A DNA stretch of 64,000 bases, from assembly GCA_010645155.1 (NCBI GenBank), contig CM021318.1, positions 10,715,331-10,779,330 of the forward strand. Reading direction: 5' to 3'. Below the pieces are notes generated by a model, which was given only the letters and a program-made list of their open reading frames with translations, ran no database searches and was not told the origin of the DNA. Numbering within the stretch: the stretch's first letter is position 1; each line of letters begins with the position of its first letter. Positions 35,287 to 48,058 of this stretch are shown one piece after another. Both the position numbers and the translations under genes were made by a program. This DNA comes from Tigriopus japonicus. Its lineage: Eukaryota > Arthropoda > Copepoda > Harpacticoida > Harpacticidae.

Positions 35287-35456
35287 ATGAATCCTTTTTT
35301 GAAGTGCCTACTTTTTGGTGTAGTGTTTGTTACGCCTAGAGTCAATTCTTCGATTACAAAGGCTCGTGATATACACTTAACAACGAATGTGGACAAAGAA
35401 GCTCTCCTGAAACGTGACCCAACAATTTTTTGTCTGACAAGCGCTTCTGCGCACTA
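35287..35456 (+). CDS. Possible signal-peptide exon before the 35.6-kb gene
   Basis: ATG at 35287 opens MNPFLKCLLFGVVFVTPRVN, a good signal peptide, then about 35 more residues before a stop at 35456. The 35558 frame is offset by one base relative to it, so an intron or frameshift is needed to join the two. I could not find a strong donor that also keeps phase with an acceptor near 35570. The exon may belong to the neighbouring membrane protein or be spurious. Confidence 0.3.
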
Positions 35457-35557
35457 AAATTTAAAGTAATAGAAAATCATAACGTTTTGGTTGTGCTTGT
35501 ACCGATTTAATTTCGACAAAGTCAAGATTGCTAACAACTCAAAAATCTAAACTTTAA

Positions 35558-36895
35558 ATGGCCTTCAAGTTAGTCAAAAAATTGTTGGATGATAATGTGT
35601 GGAAAAATCTAGCTGGCACAACAATTCTGAAATGCAACATGAAAGACGAATATCTCCTTGGAGAGAGAGGGGAAAATGACGAGGAAATGATCCTTTGGAA
35701 AGAATGCAAATGGAACAAAATTCAAAACAATGTGAGGCAAGAACGAGAAGTGCGCAGAGTAAAAGAAGCAACACCAAGAGGGGAAGAGACCCCAAGGCTA
35801 TTAGAATGCACAGCTAATCATTCTTGGATCCTCGGTCTTCAAGAACCATGGCCTTGTCAAGAATCGCCTCACGAGTTGTTCTGGTTGCCGATCGACAAGG
35901 GGAATAATCCTTCTTGCACTGTCAGAATCCCCACTGCCCAAGAGTCGGAGGTGTCATCTTGGTCTTGTTCCATAGACGGAGAGCTTGGTCGTCCTCAAAT
36001 CCAAAGTGAAACAAAGATCACTCCTACAGAGCCCAAGGCCATCGAAATCACTCCGGTCCCTGGAACAGATTTTATTATTGACCCCAACCAAAAGTACTTC
36101 AACGTGATTTGTTTTGTGAGAAGATCTTTCCCGGTCCCTTTGGTCAACCTCACTACCATGGCTAATAATCAACTTATTCCAATTGAAATCGTGGCGCTAA
36201 ATGTCGACGAAAACATATTCTTTCCAGGCACCTTCGATTTATTTGTCGAGTTCAGGGTGAATCATTCCCTCCTCATCGACTCCAACCCATTAGAGCTGAC
36301 TCTCACTCTGGAACAACTCGTTTTTGATACCAAAATCTTTCTCATCACTGCACGAAGAGAGGCCATTGGTCTTAGTCCCGGGCTCTTGGCATTGGTAATC
36401 ATTCTTTCCCTTTTGGTTCTCTTTGGAACCGGTGCAGGGCTGTTGATTTGCTACAAGAAGCACCTGCTTTGCTTCGAAGTCTTATCAAAGCATGATGATC
36501 TCCAACGACAAATCGCCTCCCCCAACACGATCACGTTTCCACGCTTTCATCCCAACAAGAAAGAACCAAAGGAGCTACATTACGTTCCTGGGATTGAATT
36601 TCAAACTATTACCAATGGCAGTCAAAATTTTGAAACTGGCTCCAGACCCTTTCAATTGAACGAATACGATGACGAACCCGACTTTTTGCAAGTGTGGCAA
36701 GTCGAACCGCCCGTCAGAGATTATGTTTTGATGTGTTCATCTTCTTTAACCAGCTTGGATAATATCCCTTACGATGAAGTGAACTATATGAGAAATATTG
36801 ACATTGATAAACACTCTTCAGAAGTAGCTGATGAACTCCAGTGGAAATCTCCTCCCAAACGACAGTCCCTCAAAAGTCAAGAGAGCGAATGCTGA
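35558..36895 (+). CDS. Putative type I membrane protein, possibly Ig-like
   Basis: An uninterrupted 445-codon frame, far longer than chance in this AT-rich DNA. I do not recognise the family. It has an ectodomain with spaced Cys and Trp residues reminiscent of degenerate Ig folds (C84, W109, W135-C137, and later FNVICFVRRSFPVP). One membrane segment lies at about 272-298 (LLALVIILSLLVLFG core), and a 145-residue cytoplasmic tail has tyrosines in YDEV and YMRN contexts that could bind SH2 proteins if phosphorylated. The frame lacks its own signal peptide, and a stop codon lies just before its ATG, so an upstream exon (see 35287) is likely. It sits between the two DIP genes on the same strand, which suggests another surface receptor, but that is inference. 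Confidence 0.6.
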   Translation: MAFKLVKKLLDDNVWKNLAGTTILKCNMKDEYLLGERGENDEEMILWKECKWNKIQNNVRQEREVRRVKEATPRGEETPRLLECTANHSWILGLQEPWPCQESPHELFWLPIDKGNNPSCTVRIPTAQESEVSSWSCSIDGELGRPQIQSETKITPTEPKAIEITPVPGTDFIIDPNQKYFNVICFVRRSFPVPLVNLTTMANNQLIPIEIVALNVDENIFFPGTFDLFVEFRVNHSLLIDSNPLELTLTLEQLVFDTKIFLITARREAIGLSPGLLALVIILSLLVLFGTGAGLLICYKKHLLCFEVLSKHDDLQRQIASPNTITFPRFHPNKKEPKELHYVPGIEFQTITNGSQNFETGSRPFQLNEYDDEPDFLQVWQVEPPVRDYVLMCSSSLTSLDNIPYDEVNYMRNIDIDKHSSEVADELQWKSPPKRQSLKSQESEC

Positions 36896-38003
36896 AGGCT
36901 GAATATGTAAATTCTGATCTGATTCCTTTCTGTGTTTCATTCATATTTTCATCTTAGTAGTTTGCTCCACGACTAGGCTAATCCCGCTACGATTCATTGG
37001 AACAAGAAATAACTGTTGGTGGTGGTGGTGGTGGAAGTGGTTCCTGTTGGCTCAGTTCAATGAAGGCAAATTGTTCCTCATAAAGGGGACGAAGGATCGA
37101 CGAGAAACTTGGACCGAGTTGAGTGAATTAGAAAGACCACTCTGCGGCCTTGTATACAGGGTGATCTTGATAAAAATGTTAATGACATTCGCTCACTCGG
37201 GACAAATATGCCCAACAACCAAAAACAGTGGTACTGAAATGCTCGTATACAAAAAAACCAGCTGCTAGAGCGGAATTTCTGTCCAATATGGTTTTCATGA
37301 ACACTCTCGACTCCATGCATAACTTTGAAAATGTCAAACTAATGTTGTGACTTTTGAGACAAAAAGGAAATAAACCCAAATTAAGGCCCTTGTACATGGA
37401 GTTTTCAGCTTTAAAATTCGACTTTTTTTCGGTGAAATTGAAATCAAATGCTCAGGGTTCCGTGTGTATAAGATGGTCATTTCATGTGGCAAGGTCAATT
37501 ATACTTTACACAAGTTTGATAATCCTCATTTGGATCTAAGGTCGCTTCTTGAAAACTCTTATGATGTTTTTACGCAAGTGTCAATCTAACATTTGGTCTT
37601 CGCTTGTGCCTCAGTAAGTAGCCGACAACCAATCTTTTGGCGGGATTTGGTTCGCAGGGAACGGAAGAAGCTCCTACTGAAACAGGAAGGGAGAATGGCG
37701 GGCCAAACGACGGTTAAAAATGTTCTTGACGGGAAAGCCAATTCCGAAGGACTTTCATATCAACCTTAAGAGGGATAAAGTGTTTCATTTGGTTTTTCAT
37801 TCAACCCAGACACTGATGTGCGACTCAGGAATTCCAGACATTTCTGCACTGTTTTCCTCGGTGATTGTTTGCCAGAGTCATTAGTTCATATTACAATTCG
37901 TCAAAAATGGTCGGAGTGAAAGCAAAGAGAATCTGATAATCTCTAGTTTCTTCTTCGAAATCCTGGACTCAAAAGACAATGTTAATTAGTGCTTAAAGTC
38001 ATC
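36896..38003. other. Spacer between membrane protein and DIP gene 2
   Basis: No coding exon seen. It holds a (GGT)n run at 37018-37034 and presumably the promoter and 5' UTR of DIP gene 2. Confidence 0.5.
37018..37034. repeat. (GGT)n microsatellite
   Basis: Five to six uninterrupted GGT triplets just downstream of the membrane-protein gene. Confidence 0.85.
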
Positions 38004-38043
38004 ATGTTCCTAGTAGGATTATTATTTGTCTTTGCCATCAAAG
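38004..38043 (+). CDS. Signal-peptide exon of DIP gene 2
   Basis: ATG at 38004 with A at -3 encodes MFLVGLLFVFAIK, a short hydrophobic signal-peptide core. It stops in phase 1 at a strong donor, G|GTAAGG, and fits the phase-1 acceptor of the first Ig exon at 43181. The matching layout in DIP gene 1 supports the assignment. The 5.1-kb link is inference. Confidence 0.6.
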
Positions 38044-41000
38044 GTAAGGCCATTCATGACTCATTTGAACCCTTTTTTCCAGAAAAAAATGTCTTTCCAA
38101 AAAAGTTATTTCAGGATCACAATTTTCTTAGATATTGAGTTCGGCCAAATGGAATCAAACACCTGCCATTGTCCTAATGAATGTCTATCATTGCTCTTAG
38201 TCTTTGAAGAATTAAGGGGCATAAATAGAGGTATAATATGATCAAGCTAAACCTTTTTAAGGAAAATTCCTAAAGTTCTTACGACAATTTGTCGATAGCA
38301 TTAAAATGTCGACAAACAGCTCTTCCGGTCACAGGAAAAAAGATAAGGAGGGTTAGTGTCGTGGCCTTTGGCACATTTGTAGCTGACTGAAAGATCAAAA
38401 GAACAGAGAGTTCCAAGGTACGATACTCGGGATTGTCACGTCTAAGATATGTCATTTAGTCACTATCAGCCACTGAAATCAGCATTGACAACTTCAATGG
38501 GCGAACCAGTGGTCATTCTTGTAGAAGCAGTAGTTTATGTTGTAACATCTTTACGGGTGTACAGCCTTCTTCAAGACAATTGCTGCCCAGTTAAGTTCTG
38601 ACTCCCAAAAACATAATCTTTGTTCATATACACATACAGAATAAAACGATATGGTTTGTCTGGTTGCCTTATTGAATCCGTGCGTTCCCTTATATTGGAT
38701 GTAACATTATGAAATATTCTTGCTGCTTTCCACGTTGTGGTTGTCATTGGTATGATTTTTATGCTTATTATTTTATCAGCAATTCGACGGCAAGTTGGTA
38801 TTCCAAGCACTAAAGATTTGGAAATGCATCTTAAAATGGGATCAAACCCAAACGGTCCGCACGGCAAATGGCTAAGTCTTCATAGATGAGACTTGAGGGG
38901 GCTCTTATTCTTAAAGGTGACAATACCGAAGGAATTACTGAAATTTACGTTATCTGGTCAAAAGTAGGCGTGAATTAAATCGTACTTGAACCCAAAATGA
39001 AAATTGAGAAAGCTTAATATATGACACTCAAATTGAAACACCATGCAAGTTTGGCCAATTGTGATATTTTTGCGATCGCAGACGAATTTGTAGCCTAAAA
39101 CATCCCAAACTGCAGTCCCAACTTCAATTCCAAAACATCCCACGTACTTTAGTCACTGATCGATGAATTTAATGGCTTTCAACAATATTACAGTTATGGT
39201 CATGAAATAATGCACAATGCAAAACGCACTGAAAGTAAATTTTGAGTGCTACGAGGTTATATCTTATACAAGGTCTTACGGCGGGGATATCAGTGGCTCA
39301 TGGACCTTCCCAATGGGAACGGATAAACAAATTTTCCCCTTTCGTCAGAGATCGAAACGACAAATAAAAAGCATAACATACTGTGCATAGGTCCAATAGA
39401 AACTCTAACACAGCAATTAGAATCACCTAAGAGAGACTAAGATGTGTGTTTACAACCGGATCAGTTTTGGATAAAGCTGGCAGAGCGTGCTTCTACGCCC
39501 ACCATGATTCAAGAGCTCAACAAATCTCGACTAATCATCATTTTGGACAAAGGAACCCCCAAAAATATGGACAAACTTTGAGCCGTCTACAATTTCCAAT
39601 TTGCCCGATGGGTAGATTTGATGTTAAGTCGTCCAAATCAAATATTCTTAAATTACGAAAACAATTAATTCAAAATTGCGACCAAACTTTCAAGTCAGAG
39701 TGTACTTTCTCGTCTAAACCAGTGAAGTTTGGACAAGTTCAACTGATGTCTTATTCAGTTGGTCAATAAGGAACTTAATTTCCAGTGTTAAATGGAAATG
39801 GAGGCCTTTAAATGATATCGAACGCCTCCGAGAAAAATTGCCATGTAAAGGGGTTGAATATCTTTGGGACATGCCCTTTTAGACAATCTGGGAATTGAAG
39901 CGAAATCAGAATGAATGAAAATCAAATTCATTGCGGGAGCGTCGGTTAAAATTTTACCAATTGTGCCAGGTAAAATTGGGAGACACTAGCGTTAAGGGTT
40001 GGTTTATTAATAGAAAAAAAGATAGAAAGGAGGATATTGAAATGGATTTGGAAATGACCCGGGTTTAGCACAAGTTTAGTTTTAAATGGAGAATGTTGTG
40101 AATACAACACTTACATAATCGATAAAAATACATATGTATATGGAGTACAACAAAAATTATGTATCAGCGTTCCGTATCCGGTATATGATAGCCAGCAAAT
40201 AAATACATCTAGGCCGAAGTAAAGTTAAATAACGGTTAATATGAGGACCTTGTTGTCCCCTTGTATTGGATTGGCGTGTTTGGTGCAAGGATCGTTGGGT
40301 TAAGTCTCGCCAGGCCAATGAAGCCAGCCATCACATCATCCAGTTTTCCAATCAGCATTCTCATATGCGGTATCAGTTTGATCCTCCTTTGATTCGGGTG
40401 TGTATTGACGTCTAAAAGTTTATTTGACAAAGGACGGGGAGAAGAATCGAACTTGGGATATTTGTTACTTCAAGACACTGCCTTTAACAGTGCACCACGT
40501 CTAATCCCTCCTATCGTGCAAAGAAATAAAAAAATAACGCATAAAGAAACCCAAGATGAGGTATTGAATAATAACCTTAAGAATGCATCGACGATGATTT
40601 TTTATTTCCTTTTTTGTAATTTGTAACCTTGCTTATTCTTACCTTGCACTTATCTTAAAGAAAGGTTTCTGAGTCAAATGAGGCAAGATTGGACAAATAA
40701 AGTATTTACAATGGCCACGAGGCATCTAGTGATTTGTTCGCGTGCCATTCATTTTCGAAAACAATTTTCAAATGTCTTGAGCTTTCACAACGAAGGCATT
40801 TTCAGCATTACTAGTTGCTTAACCTCGTCCAAGCAAGCCTTCGGCAAGTCATCCAATCTTCCAGTTGCACTTTCATTCAAAAGCATTTCACACTATGGAG
40901 CTTGAAATAATGATCAAAGAATACTAAGGCCAGCCCCGGTGGCATTTATTATTTGCACAAATATTCCCACAAGTGACACAATTTGCACTCGTTTCATGTG

Positions 41001-43180
41001 TGATCGCCATGTTGACAATGTTAGTCACGCCCATCCGAACTCAATAATTGGAAGGCCAATAAGAGAAGTAAATTGTCTTAAGAGAACAAGCTCTAAGGGA
41101 GGCAAACTCGTGTTCCACGATGAGTGTGTGAGTGTCTCATGACCAGGGGCATATTCGTCTTTCTACCAAACCCTCGGGCAATCGTGGGTAGCTTCTGTTG
41201 ATCTCATTGGGATGCTATCCCACCAGTAATCTACGCGCAGTGGTGGTGATGGTGTGAGTGTGTGAGTGTGTGTCCCAAGCCTCGGGTTGGCTGTGTGATC
41301 TTTCCGATACCGGAGAAAATGGTGTGATGTGGAGGGTGTAATGAGGGCTATTTGTTCCGAGCTAACATTTGGCAATTCCAACCCTCGCATAAAAGATCAC
41401 TTCAGCCAAGAAGAGATGGGCTATTTGGTTACTTGAGAGTGTCTTGTAGAAGAATTCGGTTCTAAGCAATTCGAAACCAGGTTCGCCTCAGACTGACCTT
41501 CTTCGTAAGATGTTTTCAATATGGTTCCATGGGTGCTCCATCAATACAAGTTTTGACACATCGCCCCTCAAAAGGGCTCTTTTGCGTCAAATATTGGTTC
41601 CAGATTTTCACACTTTCACATACATTCTCTCTCCTTCAAACAAACAGCGGGTTAGTAATGTACTACGTACTTCTGGACCACGCAAGCAGTCAGTTCCTGG
41701 GACAACCAAAGGAACGAGGGTTAGATGGATGGATGGTGAAGGCGGTGAAAGTGGACCAGAATCAGTCCAGGCTAGCTAGACCTGTTTTGCCCATTGAAAA
41801 TGAGCAAGAAATTGAAGGGATAATAGGAAAACTTGATTCCTTTATTCTGAAGCGGCGGGCGAGCAAAATTTGAGGTCTATTGTCTAAACGAGATCCATTG
41901 AAGAGAAAATATCTGTTTTATCGCTTGACCTCTTCTTGATGGATGAAAGCGGTGATTGGTCAAACTTGCTTGATTTATGAGCTTCGATCAAAGAGATTCA
42001 TTATCCAAGATTCTTGGCCACATTCAAGAGCATGCTGAGGGTTTGGAAACTTGATTGTAAGCTCTTGAATTGCCCTCCCATGTTAGAAGAAGTTGAAGCT
42101 TATTACTCAAAATGGTTTCCCTTCAATAAATAAGTGATTTTTGATCTGGATGATTCGAAAAAAGTACAATACGATCCAAACATCTGATTTGTATTGGATC
42201 AATTGAGACAAATGGTTCCACCAGGTTCTTGGTCCAAAGGGAACAGAGCTAATTCAATTTCGTCTTTTTTGGCATTAGCTCATTTCTCGTTCTGTCTTTC
42301 TCTTCGACCTAGGTTCTCAATCGGAACATTTTCATTCGGGTTGGGCGCGAAAGGATTTTCAGATTGGAACAACAGCCAACATCAATGGGAGCAAAAGCCA
42401 TAACTGGGAACCCAACCATAGCCTAAAACGAAGACATGTCCGTGGGGGCAATACTCGGTCCTTGTACAGCAATCCGATTGGAGAAGGTAAGGAAGGATTC
42501 GGGGGATAATTGAGCATCACCCCGCTTCTTGAAATCGTTAGTTGTTGAAGAGCACTCAGAAGGAGCACCTCGAGTAAACCTCTTTCTTCATCATGATGTT
42601 AGCACTCGACAGCATTGTCCACGACTCAACGGCTCAATTTTATCATAAAGAAAGTTTTTTCTTTCCTCCGTTCTATGCCCCCATATGGAGCAAATGCCCT
42701 TTGAAGGCTGAAGATGGTTAGAAGAACTGTTCCTATCCCACGTTCCACACCTTGAGAAGTAAACCAAGGACCACACCAGGGGCAAAGTTTTGCAGCTCCC
42801 GTTCTGGGATATCAAATGGAGTATAGGAGGGGGAAACCTTGAGTTTAGCTGGTATTGCAGTCAAGTTTTGAGGGGTCCCATCCTGGCATGGAACAAGACT
42901 ACGTAGCAGGTTCCCATTTCGGGCTGTTTTCCTTGGGGGCGATTTATCTCCCAACTCCCTTAAGCATTCCAATTCGAGAGCACAAGCAAGAACACGGAAC
43001 GAACCAAGGGAGAAGACGAAAAGTTCCCGCTTCTTTTTGTTACACTCCAAATTAGTGCGTATCGGGTTGCATATAAAACTAACTTTCTCCACCCAAACAT
43101 CTAATCTTGTAACCGACAAACTACGAAGGCCAGAGCCAAAGATGAATTCTTAATCATTACGGAAACTAATCATCTTACAG
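38044..43180. other. First intron of DIP gene 2
   Basis: A 5.1-kb intron with a SINE copy at 40280-40511. Other open frames (128 codons at 42733-43119 on the minus strand, 107 codons at 39446 on the plus strand) have no recognisable content. Confidence 0.5.
40280..40511 (-). repeat. tRNA-derived SINE, copy 2
   Basis: Aligns along its length with 9994-10223 in the same orientation. The shared block GAAGCCAGCCATCACATC is exact. The tRNA-like head is more decayed (B box AGTTCGATTC). There is no long A tail, so this is probably the older insertion. It lies in the first intron of DIP gene 2. Confidence 0.75.
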
Positions 43181-46100
43181 ATAACTCCATGTTCGAAGAG
43201 ATCCGAGAATTGCCATCGTTTTTAAATCACGTCGAGAACAACACAGTTCGAGCGGGAAATTCCGTGAAGCTAACGTGTCAGGTCAAAAATCTAGGAAATT
43301 ACAAGGTAAAAGCCCATTTTCCTGATCAACAAGAAAAAATTTGAATGTTCATCAAATTTCAAAAGGTGGCATGGGTGCGAGTGGATACTCAAACCATTCT
43401 GACCATTCATCATCACATCATAACTCGAAACCAACGCGTATCGCTATCGCATCACGACCATGAGATCTGGAGACTTCATCTGGAGAATGTGGCGGAATCT
43501 GACCGAGGTTGGTACATGTGTCAAATTAACACGGATCCCATGCGGAGTCAAAAGGGATACCTTGAAGTAGTGGGTAAGAACACAAACAAACACTTTCCCA
43601 ATCGAGCAAAGTTTCTAAAGAGATTTCCACGGTAGTTCCACCAAAAATTGTGGATTCCCGGTCGTCCTCAGATGTCGTGGTGAGAGAGAACACACCGGTG
43701 AATCTCACTTGTGAAGCGACGGGCTCACCACGTCCAGAGTTGCGATGGAGGCGCGTGGATGGGAAAATGATTCGATACCAAGGAGGCATGGGTAAGATCC
43801 AGATGGCTTTCCTCAGTTTTGCACTTCTAAAATCAATGGCTTTCAAGTGCCACAAAATGCAAACTCACTCTTGGAACTTTTCTTGGTGGGAAGTTCTTTG
43901 AACCATTGAACTCAGGACTGCTGAATCGTTCCCATGGTTCTACTGTAAGCTACATCAGTTGACCAAAATCAGTCAACATATTTACATTGACATCATGCCA
44001 TGGCTCGTATAAATGCCAACATGTCTTGGTAGTATTTGTCGTTGCATTGTGACATGCAATAGGCAACCCTGACCGATAAGTTAAATTCTGACTCTTTTTT
44101 CATGTCAAAGTGGTTTCCGTGGAAGGGAATTCATTAGTCATCCCCAATGCAGCTCGGGCCCATATTGGGAAATATTATTGCATCGCTAGCAATGGTGTGC
44201 CACCCACAATCACGAAGACCATCAGCCTCAAAGTCCAGTGTGAGTATTCACCAAACGATAAAAATACCAACTTCAAACGGCGATTGCAATCCCATGGCGC
44301 CTTACCCGAAGTAGTAGAGACCCACTGAAGTGGAATCTTTAAAGGGCAAAGTTCAATTTCGTTTGTGGGTTCATAAAGCCATTGACTTAAAATTCTTGTC
44401 CCAAAGAGGCAATTTGACCCCCGTTTGGCACTGAATCTAGCGAAAAAACTGCGAGATCTTATCAGTGTTCCACAGGATACAAATCTTCCAACGGGCAATT
44501 GAATGGCAATGGAAAGAGAGAAGTCGAGTTTATCTCTCGCTGTCTCGGAGAAAACACATCCAATTAAAGGCACCTTTAGCCACTTGAACAAGCTTTAAAG
44601 AAGATGAGAGAGGAAATAAGATGGGGAGCGTATTAATAGCATCTGTAAATCTACTTCAACTTACTCAAACCCCACAAATTGGAACATGGAGAGGATCTCT
44701 TAGTCTTCATGTCATGGAGCAACAAAACCACTGCAATTCCAATTTAACGGAGAACCTATCCAAAAAGTAAAAATGCCTTCGATTAGTAAATGCAAGCATT
44801 GATTTCATTCATATGATCGCCGTGATACCCCTCAACAGTTGCGATAATAGATAAACAGTGAATCGCGTGCTCGGAGTATTTGGGAACTAGGGTATGTATG
44901 TACAGTAGTTAGGAACACTTAAAAAGAACCTAGGGGTGGTTAGCCGGCCGTTCTGCTATGCTTACACGAGCATTGGGGAGCCCTCTTGTGTGGTCCTCCC
45001 GGGTGACAAGAAAAATGAGAACGACAATTTAAATTCCAGTCTCGACCAGTTAAGAAGAAGGATCGCGCCAATGGAACAGTCCCAGCAGGAAACAATTCTG
45101 AAGAACACACTTACACTCACAGTCTCTCGACCACGGTTAGAACTCAGGGTAGTCCACAGACTCGGTGAAGGTAGATCAGACTTCCATCTAAATTGATTGA
45201 TGTTATCCCGAGAAACCAGCTGCTGCTCACATTGGTGATCGTGCTCAAGTTCCATATTTGGAACCACTGACTCGATTGTAGCACGTACTCCTATTGATCA
45301 AGGTGGAGGATCTCGGGGTTGCACTAAATGGCATGTCTATGATGAGTCCCACGTAAAGGCCAAGTCTGCTCTGATTATAATCCATTGTTGCAATGAGCAA
45401 GTCAAATGGTCTTTTAAGACCAGGATCCAGCCTTTGGAGAGCTGAAAACAAACGTAGGAAAGAAAAGACGACGACGAAACGAACGGAAAAGGGGAACCTT
45501 GTGAGAGCTCCCTTTGGAATGTCAAGATTTACATCTCGAGATCAGATACAATCCTCGGGAAAGCAAATCATGTGTAAAGGCAATAATTTCGAAGCCAAAA
45601 ACCTTTATGGTTCCTTGAATTTGCCGCAACGTCGGAAACCGCTACAACTTGGTAGCAAATCGGCATCCTTTCAGTAAAAGTAGTGAAACTCCTTTCTTTG
45701 GTTCAGATCAACTAACCAAGTGTTCAAATCTTCGCATTTTCCAGTTGCTCCGATGGTTTGGGTTCAAAACCAATATGAATTGGTCCCAATTGGATATAAT
45801 ATCACGCTACAATGCAATACAGAATCGTATCCACCCGCAATTCACTACTGGACCTTTGAAAATGGATCCGCCATAACCTCAGGTATGTGCTAAATTTGTC
45901 AAGATCCGAAAATTTGATATTGCACTGAACGTGTGCCTTATATCCTTAGGATCCAAATTCAGGTCTATAGAGAAAAGCGACGACCATATTACTCACACAA
46001 AATTACACATCAATGATGTTCAACAAAACGATCTTGGCACTTATCTCTGCGTTGCCAAGAATTCATTGGGACAACAAGATGGGGCAATAAAACTAAAAGG

Positions 46101-47757
46101 TGAGAACTTTCGAAGATTATAACCGTCACAAATATCAGGAAAAAAGAAACATGGCTTTGGACTCTACCTCTCACTTGAATAGTATTCGTTGACTATGTAC
46201 CATAAGTTGATCGAGGACTGTTTGATAACTCAGCAAAAGTGACGATTGTCAATTTGCCGTTCCATTTGTGTTTTGTACAAGCGTTGGCGGTTCAACATTC
46301 TAGTACATATTGTGACTTCCTACTTCCTGCATCTATCTATCATCTATCTCTTCTTTTATTGGCTGACCTTATTTTGCGGCCTTCAGAGCGTGTTCTTCCC
46401 AGCACCACTTTACGACACCTTCCCTTTGACGAGAAATCTGAAGAAGTGAGCACTTTGAGCACCTCGGACATTTTAGAGTTTGGCTCGGACGACTCGGCCA
46501 ATGTCTTCGGCTACGACCCCTTTGTTCCAGACAATTCAAACACCAATAAGGATGGACGACATTCCGGTCAGAAGCGGAAACGGAAGAAATACCAAAACGG
46601 TTACACAGGTAATAGCAAAAGTAACATTTTGTAACGGACGCTATCAGACAGCAACATGACATCGGCTCAACGTGGATTGTGCTCTCCCAAAAATTATACC
46701 CAAAAATAAGCCTGAAGGAAGACTTTACCGTTACCTAGCCCTCTTGATACCCGTATTATTTAAATCTTTTGTAGTGTTCGAGACGAATCAAAACTAAAAA
46801 TCCTTAAAAAGAACAAAGCTAGAACTTAAAAAAAATAGAGTAATGAGGTTTTTGAAAAAGGGATTTAGTAAAGAAATGCCAGTTAATAAATTCTAAAAAG
46901 TTTGCTTGATTTCGCGAAGGGCACTTATCTTAGTAAATTATCGTCATTTCAAAATAGTAAAGGCACCTTTTTCTGTGGTAAAATTTGACATGAACCAATA
47001 TGCCCGTTACTTAGAACAAGTTTGTTGTAAGTTACAGGATTTCAAATTTTGGCAATTTTTTTATTCATCCCTATCGTTTATTTTGATCAAAATAATTGGA
47101 AAGTGAAGAATGATTTTACCACCAATGATATCTGCAGGCCTAATCACAACTCCACAGTCATATTCATATTTTTTTCATAAGACAAATTCTACCTGGGTTT
47201 TAATGCAATTTTGCAAAGTGTACCAAAACGCATAACTTTGCAGTCAATTTTGTTAACCACCATTGAATGGGTAAGATGGTATACGATATGTTTCGCCACA
47301 AATTCTTCACCCACAAATACTCATCTACTAAAAAGAGTGGTTAAGTACCTCAAAATGAAACTCATTCGAACAAAAGTGAGTGAAAACAGTAAACGTTGAG
47401 AGATGTTTTTTAACCTACTATCGACAAAGGTTTGTGTTTAGAACACATGGCGTTTAAGTTTTTTGTAGCATTTTGAGAACAACCTTGCTTTTTTACCTCG
47501 CTCCTTATAATCTTGTAACAAAAAATAACTTCTAACTAGAATTAATTGGAAAGTTTCTCAAGTGTTCCATATCCTTCTTTCCAGCGGATATCTCCCACCA
47601 ATACCCTTCGCAACAAAGTGCCAACAGATTCGAAGAGCCCCAACACCATCTCCCAAGTCCCTACGATGCTAGCAGAGCATGTGGTCTTATCATAGCCTTC
47701 CCTCAGCTCTTGGTATTGCTCAGTTTTAGCCGTTTGATTGACACTGAACTCCTTTGA
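43181..47757 (+). CDS. DIP-type Ig cell-surface receptor, gene 2
   Basis: Eight exons: 43181-43305, 43366-43573, 43636-43791, 44111-44239, 45745-45882, 45950-46099, 46387-46608 and 47585-47757. With the signal exon at 38004 the product is about 446 residues. Ig1 has QTILTIHHHIITRN and DRGWYMCQINTDPM, Ig2 has WRRVDGK and YYCIASNGVPP, and Ig3 has YNITLQC and YLCVAKNSLGQ. The membrane-proximal part is acidic then Lys/Arg-rich. The last exon ends in a strongly hydrophobic tail (CGLIIAFPQLLVLLSF) after a small-residue stretch, typical of a GPI-anchor signal. Five consecutive exons have exactly the same lengths as in gene 1 (208, 156, 129, 138, 150 bp), so the two are tandem duplicates. The expected partners are Dpr-family Ig proteins on other neurons. 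Confidence 0.9.
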
Positions 47758-48058
47758 CCAGAGAGCATTCTCATGGTCACTTCGATCTCGAATCCGTTGG
47801 ATACTGACAAAGCTTTGTCAAATGGAACAGGAAATGGAAGTCTCATCTCATGCATGCCAAATATGTCATTGTCAAAACATCACCTCCATTTGTATTTAAT
47901 GAACGTTGAGCATCGTTAGTAAAGTTGACTAAATGCTACCTCAAATCATTTCTCATTAGGGCCATCATCGCCTGCATCAATCTCGTTTAGTCCAATATCA
48001 ATGTAAAAATATACGAAGATTTCTTCACGATTATGTTTCCAAACCACCATAGATAAGA
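47758..48058. other. Short convergent 3' spacer
   Basis: The 301 bp between the stop codons of DIP gene 2 and the Nudix gene. It must hold both 3' UTRs. I see no canonical AATAAA on either strand. Confidence 0.5.

Noticed and set aside
42733..43119. 128-codon minus-strand frame in the DIP gene 2 intron
   Set aside because: No homology signal and no splice partners; lies inside an intron on the opposite strand.
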